Assembly (NCBI GenBank): GCA_015232935.1
Contig: JADFYT010000019.1
Span: forward strand, 1-15,419
Direction: 5' to 3'
Source: Desulfamplus sp.
Lineage (GTDB): Bacteria; Desulfobacterota; Desulfobacteria; Desulfobacterales; Desulfobacteraceae
Length of the DNA stretch: 15,419 nucleotides
The position numbers were made by a program, and so were the translations under genes. Positions 6,446 through 15,300 of the stretch are shown here, piece after piece. The notes under the pieces were generated by a model, which did no database searches, was not told the DNA's origin, and was given only the letters and a program-made list of their open reading frames with translations. Within the stretch, counting starts at the first letter, position 1; every line of letters starts with the position of its first letter.

Positions 6446-7222
6446 ATGAAATGCCCAGGTCAGGATACACAATATTGGAATCCGGATGCTATTTTTGACA
6501 CCAAATGCCCTGAGTGCGGCTCCAGTATGGAATTTTTCAAAGATGATACCTCGCGGAAATGCAGAAACTGCGGCAAGAGAATTGTTAATCCCAGCATGGA
6601 TTTTGGATGTGCCTCCTACTGCCAGTATGCGGATCAGTGTATTGCCACACTTCCGGAGGAGTTTATAAAGCAAAGAGAGGATCTTCTAAAGGACAGGGTC
6701 GCTGTGGAGATGAAGCGATATTTTAAATCTGATTTCAGAAGGATCGGCCATGCCATGAGGGTAGCACGATACGCGGAACAGATAGGAAAAGATGAGCTGG
6801 TCAGGAAAAATGATGTGCCAAAAGAAAATAATGTAAATCTCGCTGTTATCCTTTGTGCCGCATATCTTCACGATATAGGGATAAAAGAGTCAGAAAGAAA
6901 ATATAACTCCAACGCTCCAAAGTATCAGGAGCTTGAAGGCCCTCCAGTTGCGAGGAATATCCTTGAAAAACTTGGAGCAAGGGCAGAGCTTGTTGAAGAG
7001 GTTTGCGATATTGTCGGGCACCATCATCACCCGAGGGAGAATGAGAGCATTAATTTCAAGGTTCTTTATGATTCTGATCTTATAACCAACCTTGAAGAGG
7101 ATCAAAAGGAAAAACAGGAAAAAAATGAAGAGCCTGTTTCACGAGAACGGCTTGAGCGAATTATCGCAAAATCATTTTTGACACGGTCAGGAGAGCAGAA
7201 GGCACGGGCTGTACTGCTTTGA
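6446..7222 (+). CDS. Zinc-ribbon HD-domain phosphohydrolase-like protein
   Basis: A 258-residue protein. The N-terminus has a four-Cys zinc ribbon, C21-C24 and C39-C42 (CPEC, CRNC), then further cysteines in CASYCQYADQC (C55, C59, C65), and C3 near the start. The HD domain spans about 95-215, with metal-binding residues H102, H142-D143 (YLHDIG), a run of four His at 192-195, and D209/D211. The family hydrolyses phosphate esters, often nucleotides; the substrate here is unknown, and no GYP motif is present. The start is the ATG with a perfect AGGAGG five bases upstream (6435-6440). An upstream in-frame ATG at 6377 lies over the predicted -10 region and is rejected. Transcription probably depends on the FNR-type box described above. 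Confidence 0.85.
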   Translation: MKCPGQDTQYWNPDAIFDTKCPECGSSMEFFKDDTSRKCRNCGKRIVNPSMDFGCASYCQYADQCIATLPEEFIKQREDLLKDRVAVEMKRYFKSDFRRIGHAMRVARYAEQIGKDELVRKNDVPKENNVNLAVILCAAYLHDIGIKESERKYNSNAPKYQELEGPPVARNILEKLGARAELVEEVCDIVGHHHHPRENESINFKVLYDSDLITNLEEDQKEKQEKNEEPVSRERLERIIAKSFLTRSGEQKARAVLL

Positions 7223-7311
7223 ACAGATATGTTTTAAAACTCTATTTTTTACAAACATGGCAAATTATTTCAAGAGGCGATTATTGATATCGACCTTATT
7301 AGATTCTTATC

Positions 7312-7347
7312 TCTGATTTTCGTGTTATTCGGGTAAAAAAAATCAGA
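7312..7347 (+). promoter_or_regulatory. Hairpin in the leader of the three-cysteine ferredoxin gene
   Basis: TCTGATTTT (7312-7320) and AAAATCAGA (7339-7347) form a perfect 9-bp inverted repeat around an 18-base loop. It lies about 44 bases before the ATG at 7391 in the 168-bp gap after the HD gene. It may be a terminator-like or operator-like element. No T-run follows it. Confidence 0.35.
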
Positions 7348-7390
7348 AAATATTTTTGGCTCTGGCTTGTCCAGGTTAGGAGATATTAAA

Positions 7391-8290
7391 ATGAAGGTTA
7401 AGAGAAAAATTATTCAGATAGATGAAGAGCTTTGCAATGGCTGTGGTAACTGCGTTATCTCCTGTGCAGAGGGTGCAATCGAGATAATTGACGGCAAGGC
7501 AAAGGTTGTCAAGGATAAATACTGTGATGGTCTGGGGGCATGTCTTGGCGAATGCCCTGAGGATGCTCTCAAGATTATTGAGCGGGAAGCTGACGAATTT
7601 GATGAAAAGGCTGTTGAAGAACGTTTGAAAGAGTTGGAAAAAAACAGGAAACAGACAGAGGAAAAAACTGCCTCAAATATGGCATGTGGCTGTCCATCAG
7701 CTCATATTCAAACCTTTCCTGTGGATCGTGGCCATAATCATCATAACAAGGGTGCACATTCTCACACATCCTCAAATGGACACAAGCCCTCTCATTCTCA
7801 CTCAACCGGATCCGCGTGTGCATGTTCTGATGCCAATAAGCCCGCAAATCTAAAAGATGGTATTTCAGCATTATCCCGTTCAACCTCCGGTAACCTGGTG
7901 TCAGGCAGTAGTAGTCAATCAGCCCTTGGCCACTGGCCTGTGAAGATACGCCTTGTTCCTCCGACAGCTCCGTTTCTGAAGGGGGCGGATCTTCTGGTTA
8001 CGGCAGATTGTACTCCTTTGGCTTACCCTGGTTTTCATCAGGATTTTCTCAAGGGAAAGGTTGTCATGATGGGGTGCCCTAAATTTGATGACATAGATTC
8101 CTATGTGAACAAATTTGCTGATATTTTCAAAACAGCGGGAATCAAAACCGTGACAACTCTTATCATGGAGGTTCCATGCTGTTCCGGTCTTCCCATGATT
8201 TTGCAAAAGGCAATGGCACTTGCCGGCGTTAATGTTCCCATGACCAATGTGGTTATAAGTGCACGCGGCGAGATTCTTGAAAAAGCCTGA
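7391..8290 (+). CDS. Iron-sulfur protein with a three-cysteine second cluster and a His-rich linker
   Basis: A 299-residue protein. Residues 1-64 form a two-cluster ferredoxin domain. The first motif is a full CxxCxxCxxxC (C15, C18, C21, C25). The second, CDGLGACLGECP (C45, C51, C55), has Leu48 where the second Cys would be, which is compatible with a [3Fe-4S] cluster. An acidic helix follows, then a 115-140 linker with eight His (HNHH, HSH, HSHSTG) plus nearby cysteines. The C-terminal domain (about 175-299) has C207, C229 in GCPK and C263-C264, and is of a type I recall from anaerobes, sometimes near hybrid-cluster protein genes. The start is the ATG with AGGAGA at 7378-7383; an upstream in-frame ATG-like start near 7367 is less likely. 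It follows the HD gene and probably shares its control. Exact function is unknown. Confidence 0.82.
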   Translation: MKVKRKIIQIDEELCNGCGNCVISCAEGAIEIIDGKAKVVKDKYCDGLGACLGECPEDALKIIEREADEFDEKAVEERLKELEKNRKQTEEKTASNMACGCPSAHIQTFPVDRGHNHHNKGAHSHTSSNGHKPSHSHSTGSACACSDANKPANLKDGISALSRSTSGNLVSGSSSQSALGHWPVKIRLVPPTAPFLKGADLLVTADCTPLAYPGFHQDFLKGKVVMMGCPKFDDIDSYVNKFADIFKTAGIKTVTTLIMEVPCCSGLPMILQKAMALAGVNVPMTNVVISARGEILEKA

Positions 8291-8303
8291 AATTAAAAGG
8301 CCC

Positions 8304-8326
8304 GGCTCTGATGACCAGAGTCTTTT
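8304..8326 (+). terminator. Terminator-like hairpin between the two iron-sulfur genes
   Basis: GGCTCTG (8304-8310) pairs with CAGAGTC (8316-8322), with one G-T pair, around the loop ATGAC, and TTTT follows at 8323-8326. It lies between two genes of the same strand and so may act as an attenuator that lowers expression of the downstream gene. The T-run is short. Confidence 0.5.
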
Positions 8327-8353
8327 ATGTCAGAATAAATCAAGGAGTCAGGC

Positions 8354-9166
8354 ATGTTTGAATGGACGGACAAAGCACAGGATGCTCTGAATAAAGTTCC
8401 TTTTTTTGCAAGAAAAAAGGCAAAAGGCAAAATAGAGAATTATGTCCGTGACAAGGGAACTGGCCTGGTTGTCACTGTTGAAGATGTAAAGGCTGCCAAA
8501 CAGCAGTTTCTTTCAGGCATCTCAAAAGATATAAAAGGATATCAGGCAGACCGCTGCTTTGGAGCATCGGGCTGCCCGAATTCCGCGAATTCTTGTGAGT
8601 CAGTGCTTGACAGGGCACAAGAGGTTCTTGAAAACCAGGATATTCTCTCTTTTTTAAAAAAGAGTGTAAAAGGCGATCTGAAATATCATCATGAGTTCAG
8701 ATTGAGTGCTGCTGACTGCCCTAACTGCTGTTCTCAGCCCCAGATAAAAGATTTTGGCATTATAGGCACTGTAATTCCTGCTCTTTGCGATGAAACGTGC
8801 TCCTTGTGTCATGCTTGTGAAGATGCCTGTCCTGATAACTGCATAAAAACAGAAGATAGAGGAGAAAACAGGCTCCCTTCAATTGATTCTTCTTTATGCC
8901 TGATGTGTGGAAAGTGCATTGAAGCATGTCCCACAGGAACTATATGTGAGAAAAAAAGAGGTTTCAGGGTCCTGTTGGGTGGCCGCCTGGGCAGACACCC
9001 AAGGCTTGCCCTGGAGATTGACAGGATCTTTTCTGAGGATGAGGTTATCGCCATCCTTGACAATGTACTGAAATTTTACAAGAACCATTCAAAAGACGGG
9101 GAGAGGTTTTCCAGAATCTTTAATGAAACCGATATGGCTCAAATATCGGTCATACCTGAAAAATGA
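8354..9166 (+). CDS. PCP_red / siroheme-type / double ferredoxin fusion
   Basis: A 270-residue redox protein in three parts. Residues 1-50 resemble the PCP_red domain (WTDKAQDALNKVPFFARKKA, then VTVEDVKAAKQQ). Residues about 60-135 hold a C-x5-C (C68, C74) and C-x3-C (C122, C126) pair, the pattern that holds the coupled [4Fe-4S]-siroheme centre in sulfite and nitrite reductases. Residues 149-195 hold two ferredoxin motifs: C149-C152-C155-C159 and C182-C185-C188-C192, each CxxCxxCxxxCP. At 270 residues it is much shorter than a full sulfite or nitrite reductase, so it may transfer electrons or act on a small oxidised N or S compound. The ribosome site AAGGAG lies six bases upstream. It follows the previous iron-sulfur gene after 63 bases with a hairpin between. 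Siroheme binding is inferred from the Cys pattern. Confidence 0.82.
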   Translation: MFEWTDKAQDALNKVPFFARKKAKGKIENYVRDKGTGLVVTVEDVKAAKQQFLSGISKDIKGYQADRCFGASGCPNSANSCESVLDRAQEVLENQDILSFLKKSVKGDLKYHHEFRLSAADCPNCCSQPQIKDFGIIGTVIPALCDETCSLCHACEDACPDNCIKTEDRGENRLPSIDSSLCLMCGKCIEACPTGTICEKKRGFRVLLGGRLGRHPRLALEIDRIFSEDEVIAILDNVLKFYKNHSKDGERFSRIFNETDMAQISVIPEK

Positions 9167-9238
9167 TTACCTCGTAAAAAATCAGTTTGCCGAAATCTGC
9201 GTCCAAATGTTTTGAAGTTTGCACTGGTTTTGAAAAAT

Positions 9239-12200
9239 TCATGAAAGTTTGTAATTTCCCGCGATAAAATTTTTTGCCACCCACGCCACGCTCTTGTCTG
9301 TAGTCATAAGCATATCCATCTGCCGTGTAAAAATAAGGAGCCTGCCAAGAGTATCCAGTCTGTCCTGTATAAATGAACAGGGGTATTTCTGAAGCCTTGC
9401 ATCAACCTTGTCTTCCTTTACGTCAACGGTAAAATCAATCTTTTCAAGGATCAATGCTATTGATCTGACCCTTCTGTTTTTTCTGACATCATCTGCCGCC
9501 CCGCCTTTAAAGGAGAATGTTATGTAGTTTTTATTAACAGTCTCTCCGCAGTAGGCATCAACAACACTGTAATGGTATCCGACTCTTGAACTGAAATTCA
9601 GGTATTTGTCAGCAATGATTGCATAGCTTCTGTCTCCAAATCTCTCTCCAACATGGCCGGGTGAAAGCATCTGTTCCTGCATGACAGATAATAGCCCTGA
9701 AAAACTTACAGGCCTTGGTTCAAGAGAGCTTAGATCCTTGTTCAGCATCCCTTTTAGCAATGCAAGAAAAGGAACAGAGGTTATCTGGTCAGGAGATATG
9801 CATCCCCTACCGGCTGGAGCTTTCCTGAAATCAGGCTTTGAAGAGACTGGCCTGGAATCTTTTAAGGAAGTAGCCGGAACTTCTTGTTCTGATTCATTCA
9901 GATCGCTCTTTGCTGATTCTGTATTTATGATGTAACACTCCTTTGCTACCACCCCGTGGCTGATGCCTTTTCCGATGTCAATTATATGCAGATCAATCGG
10001 GAGGGGTGCATTGAGCCGGAACGAGAATCTGTGACGCTTTGAAGCTATATCGCTTACATTGAACATCTCCTTGTATGATAGTTCGTGACAGAATCTTGCG
10101 ATATCATGCAAGGTTTTACACCCTGAAGGGGTAAATTCAGGAGCTTTTGGATTGACAAGATAAAGAGGGGTCATAAAAGCCGCGACTCTTTTAAGGCAAT
10201 CATGGACAGGAGTGCCCTCCATATGAGCCTCTTTTTTTTCAACTGCTGAAAGAAGTTCTTGTACCACCCCTTCATAAACCCTGCCTGAATATCCATCCAG
10301 AGTGATCTGCAACCCATCTGGTATAAGAGTCACTGCCTTTTGTGAACCATGACCTATAATGGTTGGAACATTGAACTCTCTTGCGAGAGCTGCCATATGT
10401 CCGCTGACACTGCCTGATTCGGTAATTATACCGCTGCACTGCTTCATAACCACCACATACTCGGGAGAGGAGTGGCGGGCAACAAGAATGGCACCTTTGG
10501 GAAATCTTTTCAGATCATCTTCTGATGATACATGAAACGCGATCCCGCTGCCAACACCCTGTGATGCGACATCGCTATCCTCTATAATAACATTGTATCC
10601 AGGAACAGGCACGGCTTTAAGGTTTATCCCGTTTTTTACAGCCTTGATTTTAAGGGGTCTGGATTGAAGAATCATGATCTTTCCCTCAGTATCCAGTGCC
10701 CACTCAATATCCTGGGCACATTTATAGTGCTCTTCTATCTGTCTGCCATATGAAGCCAACTGTAGTATCTGATCATCATCAAGACATGGTGCAGACTGTT
10801 TTTCAACTGGTACGGGTATCTGTTTTACTCCTCCTTCAACTTTATTGTCCCCTTGTTTAACACTGTTATTACAGACTAATTGAACATTTTTTTCTGATAT
10901 ATGACGACTTAAAATCACGGGCAGACCATCTTTGACAGCCAGAGCACCTTTTATAGCAACATCATCTCTATCAATCAGGGCATCTTTTTCACTCTTTTTT
11001 TCAACCACATAGCTGTCAGGAATTACAATTCCATCCACAGCATAAGGCCCAAGACCCCACACAGCATTTATGATGATGTTTTCGTCAACTATATTGTAGG
11101 GGTGGCGGGTGTACATGACTCCGCTTGCAACCGAATCAACCATTTTGATACAGGCCACAGCCATGGCCAGATCATCGTCATATATTCCCCTGGATATTCT
11201 ATAGGAGATTGAACGGGCAGAGTAGAGACTTGCAATTATTGATTTATAGGCATCTTCTATCTGTTCATGCGTAACATTGAGAAGGGTTAGATATTGACCA
11301 GCAAAAGACAGATCACCATCTTCGCCAATAGCACTGCTTCTCATGGCAACATGGATACTTGCACTGCTTTTCATGCCAGGTTTATGTTTATGGCTGGATT
11401 GAGCATCCAGATCATCCATGTCTGGTTTGTCCTTATGATTATATTGATCTTTCAGGTCAGTTTTGTCCTTATGACTGGATTGATCTTCCTGGTCCGGTTT
11501 GTCTTGTACATTCGATTGATTCTCCTCTTTGAGAACCCTTTTCCCCCAGACAGCTTTCCAGGCTGATTTTATATCCGTCATAATATCATCAGGTACCGGT
11601 TTTGATTTTATCAGGTCAGTGACCTCGGTGCTCAGACGATTCAAAAGCTCAACATTATTTATGTCATCAGGGTCAATCATGTTTTTTCTTTTCAGGATCT
11701 CGTCTCTTAGATTGTTCCTGTCAAGAAAACTGTTAAATGCCTTTGTTGTGATGGCAAAACCTTCAGGAACAGGGATTTGCATAAGATTTTGAATTTCACC
11801 AAGATTTGCATTTTTACCCCCTACCTGATCTGCATCTTTTTTGAGAATATTTTTATAAGGGATAACATTAAAGGGTTGCTCCTTCTCTTTTTTTTCATTG
11901 ATAATTGTTTTGACCTGATGGTTTATACTGTCAAGAACTTCATACAGACCTCTATAGTTACTTGAGGAGAGCACATTTAAATTTTTCACCATTTTAAAAG
12001 AGTGCATCAATGAGCGATTCGCCTGGCTTTTAATATAGGATATGCCAAAAATATGGTGACCCTTTAGCTTCTCCTCCATATCAGACAAAATATTTAACAG
12101 TTCAGAGTTTGCAGCCAGAAGCTCTTTGAAAAGTGTATATTTGAACCTGAATACAGCATTTATTTCGGCCTGTTCTTCGGGATTTGCCTCTAATGGTTTT

Positions 12201-12250
12201 TTAAGCCTGGATCGGATCAGTTTTTTTATATTACCAATAATGGTTGGCAT
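9239..12250 (-). CDS. PEP-synthase-like ATP-grasp / phosphohistidine-domain protein without a recognisable PEP barrel
   Basis: A 1003-residue protein from the ATG at 12250; a GTG at 12307 gives 1022 and overlaps the hsdR stop as GTGA. A helical N-terminal region (1-115) is followed by a PPDK_N ATP-grasp domain: GGKNANLGE (144-152), VPEGFAITT, R304 in AMRSSAIGED, GVMYTRHP, DIEWALD (514-520), QSRP (529-532). The phosphocarrier domain has H618 in SVSGHMAALARE, the place of the phosphohistidine. From about 660 on there is no PEP/pyruvate TIM-barrel signature; instead an unassigned domain ends in motifs such as YSVVDAYCGETVNKNYITF. Linker insertions at about 245-295, 450-490 and 780-820 are low in complexity. 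ATP-dependent His phosphorylation is plausible, but the final acceptor is unknown. The start at 12250 fits the usual N-terminus and has AAGGAA about ten bases upstream. Confidence 0.83.
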   Translation of the reverse strand: MPTIIGNIKKLIRSRLKKPLEANPEEQAEINAVFRFKYTLFKELLAANSELLNILSDMEEKLKGHHIFGISYIKSQANRSLMHSFKMVKNLNVLSSSNYRGLYEVLDSINHQVKTIINEKKEKEQPFNVIPYKNILKKDADQVGGKNANLGEIQNLMQIPVPEGFAITTKAFNSFLDRNNLRDEILKRKNMIDPDDINNVELLNRLSTEVTDLIKSKPVPDDIMTDIKSAWKAVWGKRVLKEENQSNVQDKPDQEDQSSHKDKTDLKDQYNHKDKPDMDDLDAQSSHKHKPGMKSSASIHVAMRSSAIGEDGDLSFAGQYLTLLNVTHEQIEDAYKSIIASLYSARSISYRISRGIYDDDLAMAVACIKMVDSVASGVMYTRHPYNIVDENIIINAVWGLGPYAVDGIVIPDSYVVEKKSEKDALIDRDDVAIKGALAVKDGLPVILSRHISEKNVQLVCNNSVKQGDNKVEGGVKQIPVPVEKQSAPCLDDDQILQLASYGRQIEEHYKCAQDIEWALDTEGKIMILQSRPLKIKAVKNGINLKAVPVPGYNVIIEDSDVASQGVGSGIAFHVSSEDDLKRFPKGAILVARHSSPEYVVVMKQCSGIITESGSVSGHMAALAREFNVPTIIGHGSQKAVTLIPDGLQITLDGYSGRVYEGVVQELLSAVEKKEAHMEGTPVHDCLKRVAAFMTPLYLVNPKAPEFTPSGCKTLHDIARFCHELSYKEMFNVSDIASKRHRFSFRLNAPLPIDLHIIDIGKGISHGVVAKECYIINTESAKSDLNESEQEVPATSLKDSRPVSSKPDFRKAPAGRGCISPDQITSVPFLALLKGMLNKDLSSLEPRPVSFSGLLSVMQEQMLSPGHVGERFGDRSYAIIADKYLNFSSRVGYHYSVVDAYCGETVNKNYITFSFKGGAADDVRKNRRVRSIALILEKIDFTVDVKEDKVDARLQKYPCSFIQDRLDTLGRLLIFTRQMDMLMTTDKSVAWVAKNFIAGNYKLS
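11366..11518 (-). repeat. In-frame 36-bp repeat array in the ATP-grasp domain
   Basis: Four copies of a 12-residue unit lie between the N-terminal part and the AMRSSA motif of the PEP-synthase-like protein: QSNVQDKPDQED, QSSHKDKTDLKD, QYNHKDKPDMDD, then after LDA, QSSHKHKPGMKS. The middle two are the closest at DNA level, sharing long runs such as CATAAGGACAAA. Each is rich in His, Lys and Asp. The copies are degenerate, so the array is not newly made. Confidence 0.75.
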
Positions 12251-12303
12251 GAGTAAAAAATTCCTTTTTTTGATTCTAATGTCTGAAAGTTGGAAGATAT
12301 CGA

Positions 12304-15300
12304 TCACCCAACCATGAGCCTCTCATTGAGCTCATCAATTCTTTTTACAATCTCTTTGACCGTATCAATCCTGCCTTCAAACAGGTGGGTAACGCTTCCG
12401 TATTTGTTAAAAGGGTGATCATTGAGAACGGTTTTATCCAGAGTACCGTTATCCACAACATGCTTTACGATCAGGTGAACGAACTCCATCTGTCTGCTGT
12501 TCAAAGAGTGGTCATTTATGAAATCAGAAAAAAGCTGATTTGCCGCCTCCTGCTCAAGGCCCACAAGCCTTGCGACTAACTTCACCAGCGACTCATCACC
12601 AAAGGTCTGGCGATACTCCTCTTCTGATCCTAAATCATGCCACAGCAGCTTTTCAAGATGCCTGATGTCTGAGCCGGTCAGTTCCCTGTTGAGTCGCAGC
12701 TTGTGCACAACAAGGTCATCCTGATGCTCTTTCAGGTAGTTATTGACCTTTATCCGGTAAGGCAGCAGATCGCTCACTTCGTATTCACCGGGCTTTTCAG
12801 CCACTGCTAAAACTTCATCGCTGAAGTTGGTGTAGTAAATTTCAGTGTTCTCTTTATCAAGCAGCACCAGAAGATCCCGCAACGCCTCCCGTACTTTTTC
12901 ATGAGCAAAGAGATCAGCATGATTCCAGTAATCATCTGTTTGAAGATCCTTTATCAACCCTGCATGTTTTTTGATTTGTGCCAGATTTGCCTTTTCTGCC
13001 AGCCGTTGAGCGGTATGAATGACTTTAGCCTTTGGTTTGCCTATTGGCAGGCCTTGCAACTCAGCAAGTTCAATTGCGTACATCATATAATCAAACCGCT
13101 TGGCAAGTTCGTTGTCCGTACCTGATGGCAGCAATGCGGCAACCTGATCTTCCAGCTCTCTTGCTTTTGTGTCGCTGATACTTTCCCACTCCTCTTTTCG
13201 TTTGTACCTGTGAATGAACTCAATGCGTAACTGACTGGCAAAGAGAGATTCATCAATGCCGCATACCTCTTTATGAAGTTGTTTGATCAAATCCGCCCGA
13301 TGTGCCTGATATGGATATGTCTGAAAATCCAGATGCTGCAAAGCCTGGGCAATCCTGACCCGAACATTAAACAGGTTCTCTGTCAGGGATTTGACCATCT
13401 TTGCTTCTGTCCCGTTTTTATTGACCCTGAAGAACTCAAAGTTTGTGCAGTAATCAAAGATCAGAAAGGATTTCTTGTCAAGTCCTGGCCCGAACAGATC
13501 TTGTCGCAGCCTTGTTCCTCTACCGATCATCTGCCAGAACTTGGCTTTTGATCGAACCTTTTTAAAGAAGACAAGATTCACAATATCAGGAATGTCGATT
13601 CCGGTGTCCAGCATATCTACGGAAATGGCGATCTGCGGCATTTTTTGAGGGGTTGAAAAGTCTTCAATCAGGCTCTCAACATACTTGATGCCGTTATAGA
13701 TCACATCAGCCAATCTGCCTTTATATGCAGGGTACAAGGAGTTGAACCGTTTGAGGATAAAATCGGCGTGTCTGGTATTTGCCGCAAATATGATTGTCTT
13801 GCCGATCAGGTCTCCGCCTTGAACATGAATCCCTTTTTCCATCAGATCCTGCAGCACCCTGTCCACAGTATTTGCGTTAAAGAGAAACTTGTTAAGAGCT
13901 TCACCTGAAATCTCGGTCAGGCCGTCATCAAATGTCTCTTCCCACTGCTCTTTTTCCTCTTCGCTCAACTGATCATAATGGATTCCCTGTTCCATAAACT
14001 TCATTCTGGTCTCAATGGTGTTGTAGGGAACAAGGTATTTTTCCTTGATCGCCTCAGCAAGTTCATAGGCAAAGGTGGGTACGTTATCTTCAAGCTCAAA
14101 GATCGAATAGGTGTTCTTGTCAATATCCTGTTTTGGTGTTGCGGTAAGCCCCAGCAGGCAGCCGTCAAAGTAGGTGAAGATATCCTGATACTTTTTGTAG
14201 ATGGAACGGTGGGATTCATCAATAATGATCAGGTCAAAATGGCCGGCGGAAAACATCCTGAAGCCGTCTTTCCTGCGGGTGGAGTCAATCGCGTTCATCA
14301 TGGTCGGGTAGGTTGAAAAGACCATCCGGCTGTCAGGATCATCCTTGCTGTCAAGCAGGTTGCAGATGCTCAAACTCGGCAAGAGCTGGGCAAAGCTCTT
14401 TTTTGCCTGCTTCACAAGTTCCCTTCGGTCAGCAAGAAACAGAACGTGCTTGACCCAGCCGTATCTTTGCAGAATCTCAACCAGAGAGATCGCTGTTCTT
14501 GTCTTGCCTGATCCTGTTGCCATCACAAGCAAGGCTTTTCGCTGCCCCTTCTCAAAGCTGTCACAGACCGCCTGAATCGCTTTTTTCTGGTAAACCCGAT
14601 TGGCAATAGCATCGTTAAATTCAACAGAACCAATGGATTTCTTGTTGTTCTTTCGGTAGTCGTGCCAGTCCAGCTCGTCTTTGGTGAAAAAGCCGGATAC
14701 CAGCCGCTCAGGGTAAGCTGTGTCATCCCAGAACCATGTTTCAAAACCGTTGGTGTAAAATATCAAAGGCCGAACGCAGTGTTCCGCTTCAAGGCAGTCA
14801 GCATAGAGCCTTGCCTGAACCTTGCCCTTTTTAGGGTCAACCGATGTTCGCTTTGCCTCGATCACAGCCAGGGGTTTGCCGTTATCAGCATAGAGAACAT
14901 AATCCACAAAGCCCTTTCCAGAGGCGTTAGGCATTCCTGATTTCCATGAGTTCGGAATATCTGATTTCAAGGAGTTCGGCATGCCCGAAACTTCCACCTC
15001 TTCCAGGCAGTTTGTGCCGATCTTCCAGCCGACCATTTCAAGAGCCAGATCAATATAGAGCTTGCGGGTACTGAACTCGCTGATATCTTCACAGACAAAA
15101 TCGTGTGAAGCAGTGTTCTCCTTTCGCTGTTTAGCTGCTTTTTCCCGTTCGGCAACAGAGGCGAGCAGTTCTGCCAGCTTCTTGTCCTTTGCCGCAAGTT
15201 CAGCCTCTTTTGCTGCCAGAGTCTCCTGCATCTGTCTGGTCTTTTTTTCCAGAGCTTCGGCTTCAGGCAGAAGAGATGGGTTGAAATCAAGCTGATGAAT

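Noticed and set aside
7284..7295. TTGATATCGA upstream of the ferredoxin gene as a second FNR box
   Set aside because: The second half does not match ATCAA at the right spacing, so it is not a supportable site.
9167..9238. Bidirectional terminator between the convergent genes
   Set aside because: I see no stable hairpin with a T-run on either strand in these 72 bases.
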